From Pseudomonas sp. MYb60 (GTDB lineage: Bacteria > Pseudomonadota > Gammaproteobacteria > Pseudomonadales > Pseudomonadaceae), in NCBI RefSeq assembly GCF_002979555.1, contig NZ_PCOZ01000003.1:124001-188000 (forward strand): DNA of 64,000 nt, in the 5' to 3' direction. Positions 8,572 to 17,170 of this stretch are shown one piece after another. The position numbers and the translations under genes were made by a program. The notes below the pieces were generated by a model. The model was not told the origin of the DNA and searched no databases. It saw nothing but the letters and a program-made list of their open reading frames with translations. The number at the start of each line of letters is the position of its first letter. The stretch's first letter is position 1.

Positions 8572-8730
8572 TCAGTCCGTGCCTGGTGCAGAGACTGGTG
8601 AGCTCCGGCTGCGCCGGCAGCGCTCCGAACAATAACGAACCTCCTCCCAGCTACGCGCCCATTTTTTTCTCCAGGTGAAAGGCAGGCCGCACGTCGCGCA
8701 GATTTTCACCGGAAGCTCGCTCTTTTTCAC
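8572..8730 (-). CDS. DUF2256 domain small zinc-ribbon-like protein
   Basis: A compact protein of about 52 residues with the DUF2256 signature: [20 protein letters not shown] followed by [12 protein letters not shown]. The two CxxC-like pairs (CATC, and CSERC with its cysteines four apart) look like a zinc-binding knuckle. I place the start at the GTG ending at 8730 (VKKSELPVK), which gives the usual family N-terminus; an ATG at 8769 adds 13 residues with no better ribosome-binding site. The family is widespread in proteobacteria, of unknown function, and often found near photolyase-like or stress genes. Confidence 0.8.
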   Translation of the reverse strand: MKKSELPVKICATCGLPFTWRKKWARSWEEVRYCSERCRRSRSSPVSAPGTD

Positions 8731-8874
8731 CGCCACCCCCCTGTTGATGTTGGTCCGCAGTCTCAACATATATTTTGAACCTATTCTGGCGGTCCTGCCC
8801 CTAATGCTTTGCAGCTAGCCACTGGCTCATGCTGACCCTGGATCGTCCCATTACACGCAAAAGTAAGGTGATTT

Positions 8875-9123
8875 ATGAAAAGTGAACAAGTCGAAGGTGT
8901 AGCAGAAAAGGTTGCAGGGAAGGCACAGAGCGTCGTCGGGAAACTTTTTGGGGATTCGAAGCTGGAAGCCGAAGGGGCTGGACGCCAAGCTGCCGGTCAG
9001 CTGACTCAGACCTATGGCGATGCACTGGACAGCGTATCTGCGTTCGTCAAAGAGAAACCCGTCGCCGCGATTGCGATTGGCGCTGTGGCCCTGTTGGTGA
9101 TGGACCGTCTCTTTCGCCGCTGA
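8875..9123 (+). CDS. CsbD family stress protein with C-terminal membrane anchor (copy 1)
   Basis: An 82-residue protein. Residues 1-50 match the CsbD family (SEQVEGVAEKVAGKAQSVVG, then GDSKLEAEGAGRQAAGQ). Residues 55-80 form a C-terminal hydrophobic segment (KEKPVAAIAIGAVALLVM) ending in Arg residues, like the tail of ElaB/YqjD (DUF883) proteins. Thus a CsbD-type body seems tethered to the inner membrane. CsbD proteins are general-stress induced, with no known molecular activity. A near-identical paralogue is at 44323. AAGG lies 7 bases before the ATG, and a terminator follows at 9136. Confidence 0.9.
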   Translation: MKSEQVEGVAEKVAGKAQSVVGKLFGDSKLEAEGAGRQAAGQLTQTYGDALDSVSAFVKEKPVAAIAIGAVALLVMDRLFRR

Positions 9124-9135
9124 GCCGAGATGAGA

Positions 9136-9158
9136 GAACTCCCGGGAGGGAGTTCCGT
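9136..9158 (+). terminator. Intrinsic terminator after csbD copy 1
   Basis: A perfect 8-bp stem (GAACTCCC / GGGAGTTC) with a GGGA loop is followed by CGTTTCG, 12 bases after the stop codon. Confidence 0.7.
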
Positions 9159-9274
9159 TTCGTGTTGATCGATCCACGTCTACAGAAAATAATCCTCCTG
9201 TGCCGCGTAAAGTCAGGTACTCCCCAGCCGATAGCGAATCAATACACACGGTTCATCTCGGCTGAGGGTACGGC

Positions 9275-10630
9275 ATGTTCAATCAAGCACTCAAAACACA
9301 ACTGGCAGCCAGGACGGCCGAAACCACCGAGTTCAAAGGATTGATCGCCGCGCTCGAGCGCTCCATGGCCGTGGTCGAATTCGACCTTAACGGTAAAGTG
9401 CTGCGGGCCAACGAGAAGTTTCAGACAACCCTTGGCTATACCGCCGACCAGTTGATCGGGAAGTCTCACCGGGAATTTTGCTTGCCAGCACTGACAAGCA
9501 GCCCGTCCTACAGCCAGTTCTGGTCCGATCTCAAGGCGGGAAAATTTGTCTCCGGCACGTTCAAACGTGTGGATGCCAAAGGCCGCACGCTCTGGTTGGA
9601 AGCCAGTTACAACCCGGTGCTGGATGACCGGGGCCAGGTGCTGAGAGTGGTCAAGTACGCCCTCGACGTCACCCAAAAGGTCGAGCAAGAGGCCGCCACC
9701 CACAGCAAGTTGACCGCCCTGGATCGCGCCATGGCCGTGATCGAGTTCGACCTCACAGGCCTGGTGTTGGACGCCAACGCAAACTTCTTGAATGTGATGG
9801 GGTATGCCCTGGCGGAAATCATAGGCAAACAACACCGGCTGTTTTGTGAAAACGAGCTGATCAACAGCCAGGAATACGCTGACTTCTGGCGCCGCTTGAA
9901 CAACGGTGAGTTTTTCACCGGGCAGTTCAAACGCCTGGGCAAACATGGCCGGGTAGTGTGGCTGGAGGCCAGCTACAACCCGGTGTATGACGGCGATGGC
10001 AAGTTGATCAAGATCGTCAAGTTCGCCAGCGACATCACTGAGCGGGTAGAAAAATTCGAAGAGGATTCGCGCAGCGCGTCCCGGGCCTACCATATCTCTT
10101 CGGAGACCGAGCGCTTCGCCGAGCATGGCACCCAAGTGATCCAGGAGACCGCCACGGAGATGCGCCGCATTGCTGACAACATTGGCGAGTCCGCACGGCT
10201 GGTGGGGCAATTGGGCGATCGCTCCGAACAGATCACAGCCATCGTCAATACCATTCGCGGCATCGCCGACCAGACGAACCTGTTGGCGCTCAACGCCGCG
10301 ATCGAAGCGGCCAGGGCCGGGGATCAAGGCCGTGGCTTTGCGGTAGTAGCGGACGAAGTACGGCAACTGGCCGGGCGTACCAGCCGTTCAACCGCAGAGA
10401 TTGCCGAGATGATCGGCATGATCCTTTCGGAAACCCGCGAGGCGGTGAGCAGCATGCAGTCGACCCAGGCAGGCGCGCAACGCGGTGTTAGCCTGGCGGA
10501 CCAGGCCGGCTCGGTGATCCTGCAAATTCGCACCAGCACCCATGATGCGGTGGAAGCCGTCAGTATGTTTGCGTCGAAGTTGGATGAGTCGGAAGTCATT
10601 CCCAAGACGGCCATTGGCTGGATGGGGTGA
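9275..10630 (+). CDS. Soluble methyl-accepting chemotaxis protein with two PAS domains
   Basis: This 451-residue chemoreceptor has no transmembrane segment. Two tandem, closely similar PAS domains lie at about residues 25-135 and 147-257; each has MAV(V/I)EFDL, (L/N)ANxxF and WLEASYNPV landmarks. A short MCP signalling domain follows at about 270-430 with the conserved tip [17 protein letters not shown] and [17 protein letters not shown]. It most likely senses an intracellular redox or small-molecule cue through the PAS pair and signals to CheA/CheW, as Aer-like receptors do. No heme or flavin residue can be assigned by eye. The C-terminus (KTAIGWMG) is short, with no CheR-tethering pentapeptide. 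Confidence 0.93.
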   Translation: MFNQALKTQLAARTAETTEFKGLIAALERSMAVVEFDLNGKVLRANEKFQTTLGYTADQLIGKSHREFCLPALTSSPSYSQFWSDLKAGKFVSGTFKRVDAKGRTLWLEASYNPVLDDRGQVLRVVKYALDVTQKVEQEAATHSKLTALDRAMAVIEFDLTGLVLDANANFLNVMGYALAEIIGKQHRLFCENELINSQEYADFWRRLNNGEFFTGQFKRLGKHGRVVWLEASYNPVYDGDGKLIKIVKFASDITERVEKFEEDSRSASRAYHISSETERFAEHGTQVIQETATEMRRIADNIGESARLVGQLGDRSEQITAIVNTIRGIADQTNLLALNAAIEAARAGDQGRGFAVVADEVRQLAGRTSRSTAEIAEMIGMILSETREAVSSMQSTQAGAQRGVSLADQAGSVILQIRTSTHDAVEAVSMFASKLDESEVIPKTAIGWMG

Positions 10631-10764
10631 TCAGCCCTGTTCGCAGGCATTAATCGACTTTGCGGATTGGAAATTATGCAGGACAACGGGAAGTTGCCAT
10701 AAGGGGAGGGCTGCTGCCCCATTTCATGCTTGGCATCTTGAGGGCCGACCTTAAGGAGTTTGTC

Positions 10765-11031
10765 GTGAACCCACACCTTTTAGCGATGCCCGACGCAGAT
10801 TTTCCCTCGCTCCCTGAGCGCGGAATTTACGTCGATCAGGAAGATTTCAATAATGAAATCAAGCTGAGTAACTACCGCCGGTACGCCGACTTGCGCAACC
10901 ATGAATACAGTGGCTTTTCGTTCGACTAGCTCCGGCACTGCAACTTCGGCACCGCGGGCACGGTGGCGCAGAAGATGGCTGATTGGTTTGGGCGCGGGCC
11001 ATATGAGGTTACAGTGCGCACCAACGTCTGA
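10765..11031 (+). pseudogene. Small ORF interrupted by an in-frame amber codon
   Basis: From a GTG at 10765 with AAGGAG 7-8 bases upstream, 54 codons (MNPHLLAMPDADFPSLPERG onward, ending HEYSGFSFD) reach TAG at 10927. The same frame continues open for 33 more codons (LRHCNFGTAGTVAQKM, then ADWFGRGPYEVTVRTNV) to TGA at 11029. The second part looks protein-like, and a single C-to-T change (CAG to TAG) would explain the break. The whole would be an 88-residue protein. I do not recognise it. Either it is a fresh nonsense pseudogene, or the first 54 residues are expressed alone. It lies 15 bases upstream of the kinase gene and may have been co-transcribed with it. Confidence 0.55.
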
Positions 11032-11046
11032 ATCGCTGCGTGAATA

Positions 11047-11658
11047 ATGAATCGTCCGCTGTTTATCTCTTTCGATGGGCCCAAGGGAACCGGCAAGACC
11101 ACGCTGTTAGAGGCGGTTACGGCCGCACTGAGGGCGGGCAACCAGAAAGTTGTCCGACTCTGCGAGCGAAAAAGCGACCCCAACCGGGGTGAAACCATGG
11201 CCCTGGTCAATGAGCTTGCCAGAAATCCTTCAAGTGAGCTTGAATGGGTCGTGTGCCAGCGGTTTGCTAAAAGCAGGCGCTGGATTTCCCAGCATGTGCT
11301 GACCCGGCAGCCGCAAGACAGCATGATCCTGATTGATCGCTGGTATCCATCTGATGCCGCGTTTCGCCACGAAATCCCGTTTGCAGAGATTTTGCAGTTG
11401 AACAGGGATCGAGGTGTGCAAACGCCAGACCTGCATGTGGGCGTCATCACCGAACCGGCTATTTCCTGGGCGCGGGCAGCAAACCGATCCAGGGGACTGG
11501 GGGGTACGGTGATTCAAAAGTATGCAGAACATGTGGTCTGCAGCGAGATGTTCGAACAGGCCGCTGCAGATCAGGGCTGGGTCGTGTGTCGCAACGAAGG
11601 AGCAGTCGAGGACGCTGTGATGCAGGTCGTTTCCGAGATCGGTAAAGTCTCGCGGTGA
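11047..11658 (+). CDS. Thymidylate/deoxynucleoside-kinase-like P-loop protein
   Basis: This 203-residue soluble P-loop kinase has Walker A GPKGTGKTT at residues 11-19 and a thymidylate-kinase-type central segment, IDRWYPSDAAFR, at about 99-110, equivalent to the DR(W/Y) motif that binds the nucleotide. The family's lid region (ANRSRGLGG) follows at about 145. Length is near that of Tmk (about 210), but the housekeeping tmk normally sits with holB; here it is solitary between a broken ORF and a Fic gene. It may therefore be a non-essential nucleoside (mono)phosphate kinase. The substrate is not readable. Confidence 0.75.
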   Translation: MNRPLFISFDGPKGTGKTTLLEAVTAALRAGNQKVVRLCERKSDPNRGETMALVNELARNPSSELEWVVCQRFAKSRRWISQHVLTRQPQDSMILIDRWYPSDAAFRHEIPFAEILQLNRDRGVQTPDLHVGVITEPAISWARAANRSRGLGGTVIQKYAEHVVCSEMFEQAAADQGWVVCRNEGAVEDAVMQVVSEIGKVSR

Positions 11659-11695
11659 TTGTCAAAGGGGCTCGAGAGGCCCAGTGACCATCAAA

Positions 11696-13216
11696 TCAAC
11701 CGCCCCGGTCGCCTGACGATTGATCGTCCGGCGCTGCGAAGGCTTCTCCCAGAAGGGCCTGGGCGTGACCCTCGAGAAAGTCGAAAACCTCTTCCTGGAT
11801 ATACCCGTTGTATTGCTTGCGCCGGCCCTTTGAAACGACCCCGTTCTGGTCCAGGCACTGCATGATCAACTTGCTCAAGAGGCTGCCGCGCACGTCGTAA
11901 TTGTCATTCACCACCTTGAGCAGCGTGTCGTACCGTTGCAAATACTCGGTTTCTTCCCTCAGTTCGACTTCCAATGCCCGCTTGGCCATTTCCAGCGTGA
12001 AGGCCACACATTCAGTCGCATCCCAGTAGCGATAGAGGCTTGGGTCGCCGGTGAAGTCGAGCGACATGTTGTCGGCATCGACCCAACGAACGTCCCAGAA
12101 TTGCCGCGCAGGTTTCGAGAAGCTCTGCAGCGCGTCAAGATAGCGTTGCTCCTCGCGTTTCATGGCCACGGAGATCGGTAGCAACAACCCGTTCTCCAGC
12201 GCACCACTGCAGCACAAAGCCTGGTGTATCAAGAAGCGCGACAGTCGGCCATTCCCATCCATGAAGGGGTGCAAGAAGACGAACCCGAACGAGGCAATGC
12301 CTGCGGCCACCAGCGGGTCAAGCTCCAGAGGTGCCCGGTTTGCGAAGGCCATGAGTTCGATCATCAGGTCTCGGCAAAGGTCTGGAGGAGGGGGGATGTA
12401 GGTCACCCCCGCCGCGCCTCGGAAGGAGTTGGTCAGGTGGTTTTGTTCATGCCGGAAGGCCACCGCCCATTCGAGCGGGTGGCTGATCACACTGTTTTGC
12501 AGAGAGACCAAGTAGTCTTCGGTAAGAGGCTGGCGTTCATGTGCCTGGCGAAGCAACTGCACAAAACGCTCTGACTTCTGCTCGCTGGGTGCTTCCTTTT
12601 CAATCGCAAATGAAGAATCTGTTTCGCTCAGGTACGCCCAATTGATGGCGCGATCCATCATTTCCCTGGGTAAGGAAGCAATGAATTCTTTCGAACGTCC
12701 GAGAATGTCGTATTCAAGCAGGGCCTGGACCTCAGGCGTGCGTTCTACCGTCGCGCAATAGTGAAGTGTCCCGAGTCCATTGAAGTCCACGCGCCAGCGG
12801 TTGTTTCGCACCGATGGGCCCGTGATGTAGCGCTCTGGATCAAACAGCACGACGCCGGGGCCGCGAGGCTTGTCCGTGTAGTCCAGTAAACGGTCGGAAT
12901 AGGCTTCCCAGAGGAAGCAGATTTTGCGCAGATAGCCACTGCTGGGCGTCAGGGTTATGGCCTCGACCAGTAGTCGACCTTCAATACGAGGCAGGGCCTG
13001 CGCCAAAACAGACAGGTTGACGCCCTCATGTTTGAGCGCAAAGATGATGTGGGCGAGAAAATCCCCAGTCTCCGGAGCAACCGCCTGTGGCACGGCAAGC
13101 GCGCCGTTGATCTGCTTGATGCGCGTGACGGGTTGAACGAGTGCAGGCTTCTTGACCCCTATAGCCTTCAGGCCCATCGCATCGATCAAATGGGCGTAAC
13201 CCACGAGATTTCCCAT
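11696..13216 (-). CDS. Fic family protein (putative AMP-transferase)
   Basis: This 506-residue protein has the complete Fic active site HPFMDGNGRLSR at residues 316-327. The catalytic His316 and the phosphate-binding GNGR loop support nucleotide (AMP) transfer to hydroxyl groups of target proteins. A segment at about residues 201-206 (SSFAIE) looks like the class II inhibitory helix (S/T)xxxE that obstructs ATP gamma-phosphate binding. An N-terminal region of about 190 residues precedes it, and a C-terminal winged-helix-like segment (about 440-490) may bind DNA, as in DUF4172/Fic-type regulators. No antitoxin gene adjoins it. Direct repeats upstream (13239) may be its operator. Confidence 0.9.
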   Translation of the reverse strand: MGNLVGYAHLIDAMGLKAIGVKKPALVQPVTRIKQINGALAVPQAVAPETGDFLAHIIFALKHEGVNLSVLAQALPRIEGRLLVEAITLTPSSGYLRKICFLWEAYSDRLLDYTDKPRGPGVVLFDPERYITGPSVRNNRWRVDFNGLGTLHYCATVERTPEVQALLEYDILGRSKEFIASLPREMMDRAINWAYLSETDSSFAIEKEAPSEQKSERFVQLLRQAHERQPLTEDYLVSLQNSVISHPLEWAVAFRHEQNHLTNSFRGAAGVTYIPPPPDLCRDLMIELMAFANRAPLELDPLVAAGIASFGFVFLHPFMDGNGRLSRFLIHQALCCSGALENGLLLPISVAMKREEQRYLDALQSFSKPARQFWDVRWVDADNMSLDFTGDPSLYRYWDATECVAFTLEMAKRALEVELREETEYLQRYDTLLKVVNDNYDVRGSLLSKLIMQCLDQNGVVSKGRRKQYNGYIQEEVFDFLEGHAQALLGEAFAAPDDQSSGDRGG

Positions 13217-13238
13217 TTCCCCCCCTGTCGTTGGCTGG

Positions 13239-13300
13239 ATTTTCTTAACCGACCCAAGATTTTCTTAACATCTGCGCAGAACACTCAGAAAATATTAACC
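13239..13300. promoter_or_regulatory. Direct repeats upstream of the Fic gene
   Basis: In the 390-base gap between the Fic gene and the DMT transporter, GATTTTCTTAAC occurs at 13239-13250 and again at 13259-13270, exactly 20 bases apart. A related GAAAATATTAACC stands at 13288-13300. Copies spaced by two helical turns just upstream of the Fic start (13216) look like a repressor operator, possibly for autoregulation by the Fic protein's own C-terminal winged helix. The rest of the gap shows nothing I can assign. Confidence 0.4.
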
Positions 13301-13606
13301 GAAAATGGCCGTGTAGCGACTACTTTTGGGCTGTGCGCCACGTCGACTGTCCGGAAACCGACAAGCGCTCGCATTGTTGGGCACCTAAGCACCATTGAGT
13401 CACTGTACTGTTCCTTCGCCGCTGGCTTACTACTTCGTCTGCCCCAAAGGGATCTAATCCCAGCCCCATATCGCCAGCTTTCGCCAATGGTTGGTCAGTG
13501 AGGCGCAGAAGGTACAACGTATAGATCCGTAGGCCATGAGCATTCACTCATGCTGCGATGAGGAGACTTCTCTTTAGTCCCGGCAGCGGATTGCCTACAG
13601 TGGCGC

Positions 13607-14434
13607 ATGCCTATTCATCTTATCTGCCTCGTTCTTTTCGCCGCGCTCCTGCATGCGAGCTGGAATGCACTGCTGCGTAGCGGTGCCGATCGGCTGTGGT
13701 CCATGACGGTGATGTGCATTGCCATTGCAATGGTGTGTATGGTCGCCGCAGCCTTCATGGTCCCCCCCGCGATTGAAAGCTGGGGCTACGCGCTGCTTTC
13801 GGGGTTGCTGCACGTGGGCTACAACCTGTTCCTGGTGCGCAGTTACCGAGTCGGCGACCTGGGGCAGATCTACCCGATTTCACGCGGATCGTCGCCGGTG
13901 CTGATCACCTTGGGTGCGGCCGTTTTCGCCGGAGAAAGCATCAGCCCTGGCGAGTTGCTCGGTGTCGCGCTGGTGTCAGGCGGGATCATTTCGCTGGCCT
14001 TCAAAGGGCGTAACCTGTCGGTTCCCAGCTTGCCCTATGCGCTGGGAACGGGCTGCTTCATTGCGGCCTACAGCGTCGTCGACGGCATCGGCGCCAGGCT
14101 GTCCGGCGCGCCGCTGGCCTACACCGTATGGATGTGCGTCCTGTGGGGCGTGCTGATGCCACTGGTCTACATCGGCCTGCGTGGCCCGCGCAGCTTGTTC
14201 ACGGTTCGGCCAGGAACCGTTACGGCTGTGGTCGGCGGACTGGTCTCTTTGCTCGCGTATGCAATGGTCATCTACGCCATGAACGAAGCGCCGCTGGGCG
14301 CGGTATCGGCATTGCGCGAAACCAGCGTGCTGTTTGCGTTGCTGATTGGTTATGTATTCCTCGGCGAGACGCTCACCGCGCGCCGGATACTGGCGTGCGT
14401 CGTGATCGCCAGCGGCGCTGTCATTATCGGCTGA
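13607..14434 (+). CDS. EamA/DMT family transporter
   Basis: This 275-residue inner-membrane protein has about ten hydrophobic helices in two EamA halves (HASWNALLRSGADR in helix 1; the repeat boundary lies near YALGTGCFIAAYSVVDG). The ends LLGVALVSGGIISLAF and RRILACVVIASGAVIIG are the paired terminal helices of the halves. The family exports amino acids, purines or other small metabolites; the substrate is unknown. There is no partner gene. A truncated mvaT start follows 18 bases downstream. Confidence 0.9.
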   Translation: MPIHLICLVLFAALLHASWNALLRSGADRLWSMTVMCIAIAMVCMVAAAFMVPPAIESWGYALLSGLLHVGYNLFLVRSYRVGDLGQIYPISRGSSPVLITLGAAVFAGESISPGELLGVALVSGGIISLAFKGRNLSVPSLPYALGTGCFIAAYSVVDGIGARLSGAPLAYTVWMCVLWGVLMPLVYIGLRGPRSLFTVRPGTVTAVVGGLVSLLAYAMVIYAMNEAPLGAVSALRETSVLFALLIGYVFLGETLTARRILACVVIASGAVIIG

Positions 14435-14452
14435 TACGGGCAACTGCTTCCA

Positions 14453-14530
14453 ATGTCTAAACTCGCAGAATTCCGCCAGCTCGAAAAGCACCTCGCCGCA
14501 CAGCTACAAGCGCTCGAAGCCCTCCGTTGA
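14453..14530 (+). pseudogene. 5' fragment of an mvaT-like (H-NS family) gene
   Basis: Twenty-five codons (MSKLAEFRQLEKHLAAQL then QALEALR) match the N-terminal coiled-coil start of MvaT/MvaU-type nucleoid proteins of pseudomonads. A stop then follows, and no continuation is visible in any frame downstream. The full protein is about 120 residues, with the AT-hook-like DNA-binding half at the C-terminus, which is absent here. I read it as a remnant left by a recombination end-point at about 14527. It could also be a deliberately short oligomerisation decoy, which is less likely. Confidence 0.55.
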
Positions 14531-15023
14531 TAGCCATTGAGTTATCTAATCCGAGGAGCCTTCGTTACCCGGGAATCCAGTCGGCTTAGCTCAATGGGCA
14601 TGAACCGTGTGCTTATTAAAAAGATGCCCTCACGCGCCTGCCGACGCAGTGGGCGGCCGAGATAGGCCATCTGCTGCCACATCAGTGGATCCCTAGTTAA
14701 CGTTGGCGAGTCAATGCCATCACAGGTGCCCGATCATTTCCAGTACGACTGATGATAATCACCGCGACGCCTGCAATTACCGCCCGTTACTCGAAAAGAA
14801 TGCACTGGAAAGAGTGCCAACCCATGTAGCTGTCTGACACTCTTCCAATAGTCTGAGGCTCCGCTGACGGGGGTATTATCACCGCGCACCAATGAGTGAC
14901 GCGGCAACCCAATCGATCAAGATTGCTAAGGGCCCGCAGAAGGCCGTGATCAGTTTCGATAAGTCAGCACGCATTAAACAATCCAGTAAACTGTTTGCCG
15001 ACTGCAAAACAGGAGAGATCATT
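14531..15023. other. Intergenic region without a supported gene
   Basis: No convincing gene is seen. AT-rich DNA begins here relative to the upstream gene. A minus-strand ORF of 46 codons (14542-14682) and a tRNA-D-arm-like stretch near 14588 were examined and not accepted. The end of this region holds the ribosome-binding site (AGGAG at 15011) for the LysR gene. Confidence 0.4.
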
Positions 15024-15899
15024 TTGTCATTGCGCGCGCTTCGTACCTTAATTGCGATTGCTCAGCACGGTTCTTTTGCGCGAGCTGCGGAGGCAGTTTA
15101 CCTCACACAATCGGCAGTGAGCCTGCACGTAAAGTCGCTTGAAGATGAGTTCAACGCTTCGTTATTCGACCGCTCGCGTAGATTGCCTGTATTAACCGAC
15201 GCAGGCCATGTGGCCGTGGAGCGGGCTCGCGAGATCGTTGCACTTTACGACAGCATTGCTTCGGATATAGGTGGTGATAACGAGCTGCGCGGTCGACTGA
15301 AAATCGGAGCCATCCAGACGGCGCTGGCGGGTGCTTTGCCACTTGCTCTGGCCACCCTAGCTGCCGAGCACCCACATCTACGCATAAACGTAGCCTCGGG
15401 CATGTCTGCCGAATTGGCCTCGCGCGTAGAGGCTGGCGAGTTGGATGTAGCAATCACCACAGAGCCTGTGAAACCGCACCCCTACGGCTTGGTTAGTACA
15501 ACACTCTACGAAGAAGGCTTTTGGATCATTGCTCCGGGCTCATGTGCAGGTTTGGATTTTCGGCAGCTACTTCAGCAATTACCGTTTATCCGCTTTGACC
15601 GCAGGGCTTGGGCCGGACGCACCATTGATCGGGAGCTTCGTCGGATGCGGCTGCGCGTGCAAACCAGTATGGAGTTAGACAGTCAGGATACGATCATCCA
15701 GATGGTTGCCAGCGGTTTGGGGGTGTCAGTGGTTCCACTATCCAGCCAGAACCTCGAACAACTCGAACACCTGGAAGTCCAGCCGTTTGGATCACCGCAG
15801 AGAACGCGTCGTGTTGTGCTCTTGGAGCAAGAAGAAAGGCCACTCGGACGTCTGGCAGCAGCCCTAGCACAGGCGGTGAAAAGGTATGCTCCTACATAA
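15024..15899 (+). CDS. LysR family transcriptional regulator
   Basis: This 291-residue regulator starts at TTG 15024 (LSLRALRTLIAIAQHG), chosen because AGGAG lies 8 bases upstream and it places the winged helix (SFARAAEAVYLTQSAVSLHV) at the usual residues 5-62. The same frame is open back to an ATG at 14892, giving 44 extra residues without a family match. The effector domain spans about 90-285 (LKIGAIQTALAGALPLALA). It lies on the same strand just upstream of the aminotransferase and AEC transporter genes (104 bases), which are its likely targets. Confidence 0.87.
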   Translation: MSLRALRTLIAIAQHGSFARAAEAVYLTQSAVSLHVKSLEDEFNASLFDRSRRLPVLTDAGHVAVERAREIVALYDSIASDIGGDNELRGRLKIGAIQTALAGALPLALATLAAEHPHLRINVASGMSAELASRVEAGELDVAITTEPVKPHPYGLVSTTLYEEGFWIIAPGSCAGLDFRQLLQQLPFIRFDRRAWAGRTIDRELRRMRLRVQTSMELDSQDTIIQMVASGLGVSVVPLSSQNLEQLEHLEVQPFGSPQRTRRVVLLEQEERPLGRLAAALAQAVKRYAPT

Positions 15900-16003
15900 C
15901 GACCAATGAGTAAAACTTGTTGAAACGTGAATTTTAAATCGTTTTTTCTTTAGGTATCGAGCCCTTATCGTAGTGCCCATACAAACGCACTCGGAAGGGC
16001 ACC

Positions 16004-17170
16004 ATGCACAGCAACGAAACTCCAATCTGCGCTTTCCAATCGCCTATCCTGCTCATGGCCGAACGTGCTGCCGCCATGCGCGCTGAGGGGCGGGATGTAA
16101 TTGACTTAACGCTAGGCGAACCTGATTTCAATGCCCCTGAGCATGTACTCGACGCTGCGCATCTAGCGTTAAGCAACCGTCTGACGTATTCCCCATCGAA
16201 CGGTATCGAGTCTCTGCGCAGTGCTATCCGTATGCGAGCAAGGGAAGACCGGGGATTAGAGTTCGGCGATGATCAAATCGCGGTTGGATGCGGTGCAAAA
16301 CAGATCATTTTCAACGCCTTCCAGGCGACGCTTAAGCCCGGTGACGAAGTTATAGTTCCAGCGCCTTACTGGGCCAGTTATCCCGCGATGATCAAGATGT
16401 GCGGTGCGCACCCGATCATTCTTCCGACCACTGCTTCGGAAGGATTCCGATTAACAGCGGAGCACTTGGCAGCAGGACTGCGCTTGGCAAAATCGCCCAA
16501 GTGGGTGATTCTCAATGCACCTGGTAACCCTTCGGGCTCACTATACTCCGAGACCGATTTGCAAGCGTTGGCTGAAGTTCTGCGCCAGTACCCTGATGTG
16601 ATGGTGCTGTCCGACGATATCTACGCAGAAATCCGATTCACCCAAGATCCTTATCTGACATTGGCGTCGATAGCACCAGATGTGGCAGGCCGTATCCTTA
16701 TCGTCGACGGTGTATCCAAAGCCTACGCCATGACAGGTTGGCGTGTAGGTTGGGGTTGCGGGTCGAAGTCACTCATTTCCGCAATCACGACCGTGCAATC
16801 TCAAAACTGTACGCAGACCAGTACCTTGAGCCAACTTGCTGCGGTCGCTGCGCTTGAAGGGCCACGAAGCTTTCTTGCTGAGCGCAACGGAATCTATCGT
16901 CAGCGCCGAGATGCTGCACTTCATGTCCTCCGATCAAGCGATAAATTGGAGGTGTCGTGCCCAGAGGGCGCGTTTTATCTGCTTCCTAAGATCAAAATGA
17001 TCATTGATGATCAATCTCTCGCACTTGATCTGCTCGAAGTCGGCGTCGCAACAGTTCCGGGGAGTGCTTTTGGGCTAGCTGGTCACCTTCGGCTGTCTTT
17101 TGCCACAGACGAGGCCACCTTGGTTGAAGGGTGTAAACGGTTGGTGCGTGCGCTCGGGGCGTACTCGTGA
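16004..17170 (+). CDS. Class I/II PLP-dependent aminotransferase
   Basis: This 388-residue cytosolic aspartate-aminotransferase-fold enzyme has the substrate/PLP anchors DLTLGEPDFNAP at the N-terminus and NAPGNPSG at about residue 168. The cofactor aspartate and tyrosine are in LSDDIYAEI, and the Schiff-base lysine is in DGVSKAYAMTGWRVGW at about 240. Its closest architecture is subgroup Igamma aspartate/aromatic aminotransferases, but the amino acid used is uncertain. The stop overlaps the next gene's GTG start by four bases, so it is translationally coupled to the AEC transporter. An amino acid or keto acid carried by that transporter may be the substrate. Confidence 0.93.
   Translation: MHSNETPICAFQSPILLMAERAAAMRAEGRDVIDLTLGEPDFNAPEHVLDAAHLALSNRLTYSPSNGIESLRSAIRMRAREDRGLEFGDDQIAVGCGAKQIIFNAFQATLKPGDEVIVPAPYWASYPAMIKMCGAHPIILPTTASEGFRLTAEHLAAGLRLAKSPKWVILNAPGNPSGSLYSETDLQALAEVLRQYPDVMVLSDDIYAEIRFTQDPYLTLASIAPDVAGRILIVDGVSKAYAMTGWRVGWGCGSKSLISAITTVQSQNCTQTSTLSQLAAVAALEGPRSFLAERNGIYRQRRDAALHVLRSSDKLEVSCPEGAFYLLPKIKMIIDDQSLALDLLEVGVATVPGSAFGLAGHLRLSFATDEATLVEGCKRLVRALGAYS

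Noticed and set aside
9239..10366. A 375-codon minus-strand open frame across the PAS-PAS chemoreceptor
   Set aside because: The plus frame has PAS and MCP motifs; the antisense text is repetitive in step with the duplicated PAS domains and is a shadow.
14580..14620. tRNA-like stretch (TTAGCTCAATGGGCATGAACC)
   Set aside because: It looks like a D-arm, but no acceptor stem, anticodon arm or T-arm can be folded around it.
14542..14682. A 46-codon minus-strand ORF beginning MWQQMAYLGRPLRRQ
   Set aside because: It reads smoothly but has no recognisable family, no clear ribosome-binding site, and lies in a gap with changing composition. I could not tell it from a chance ORF.
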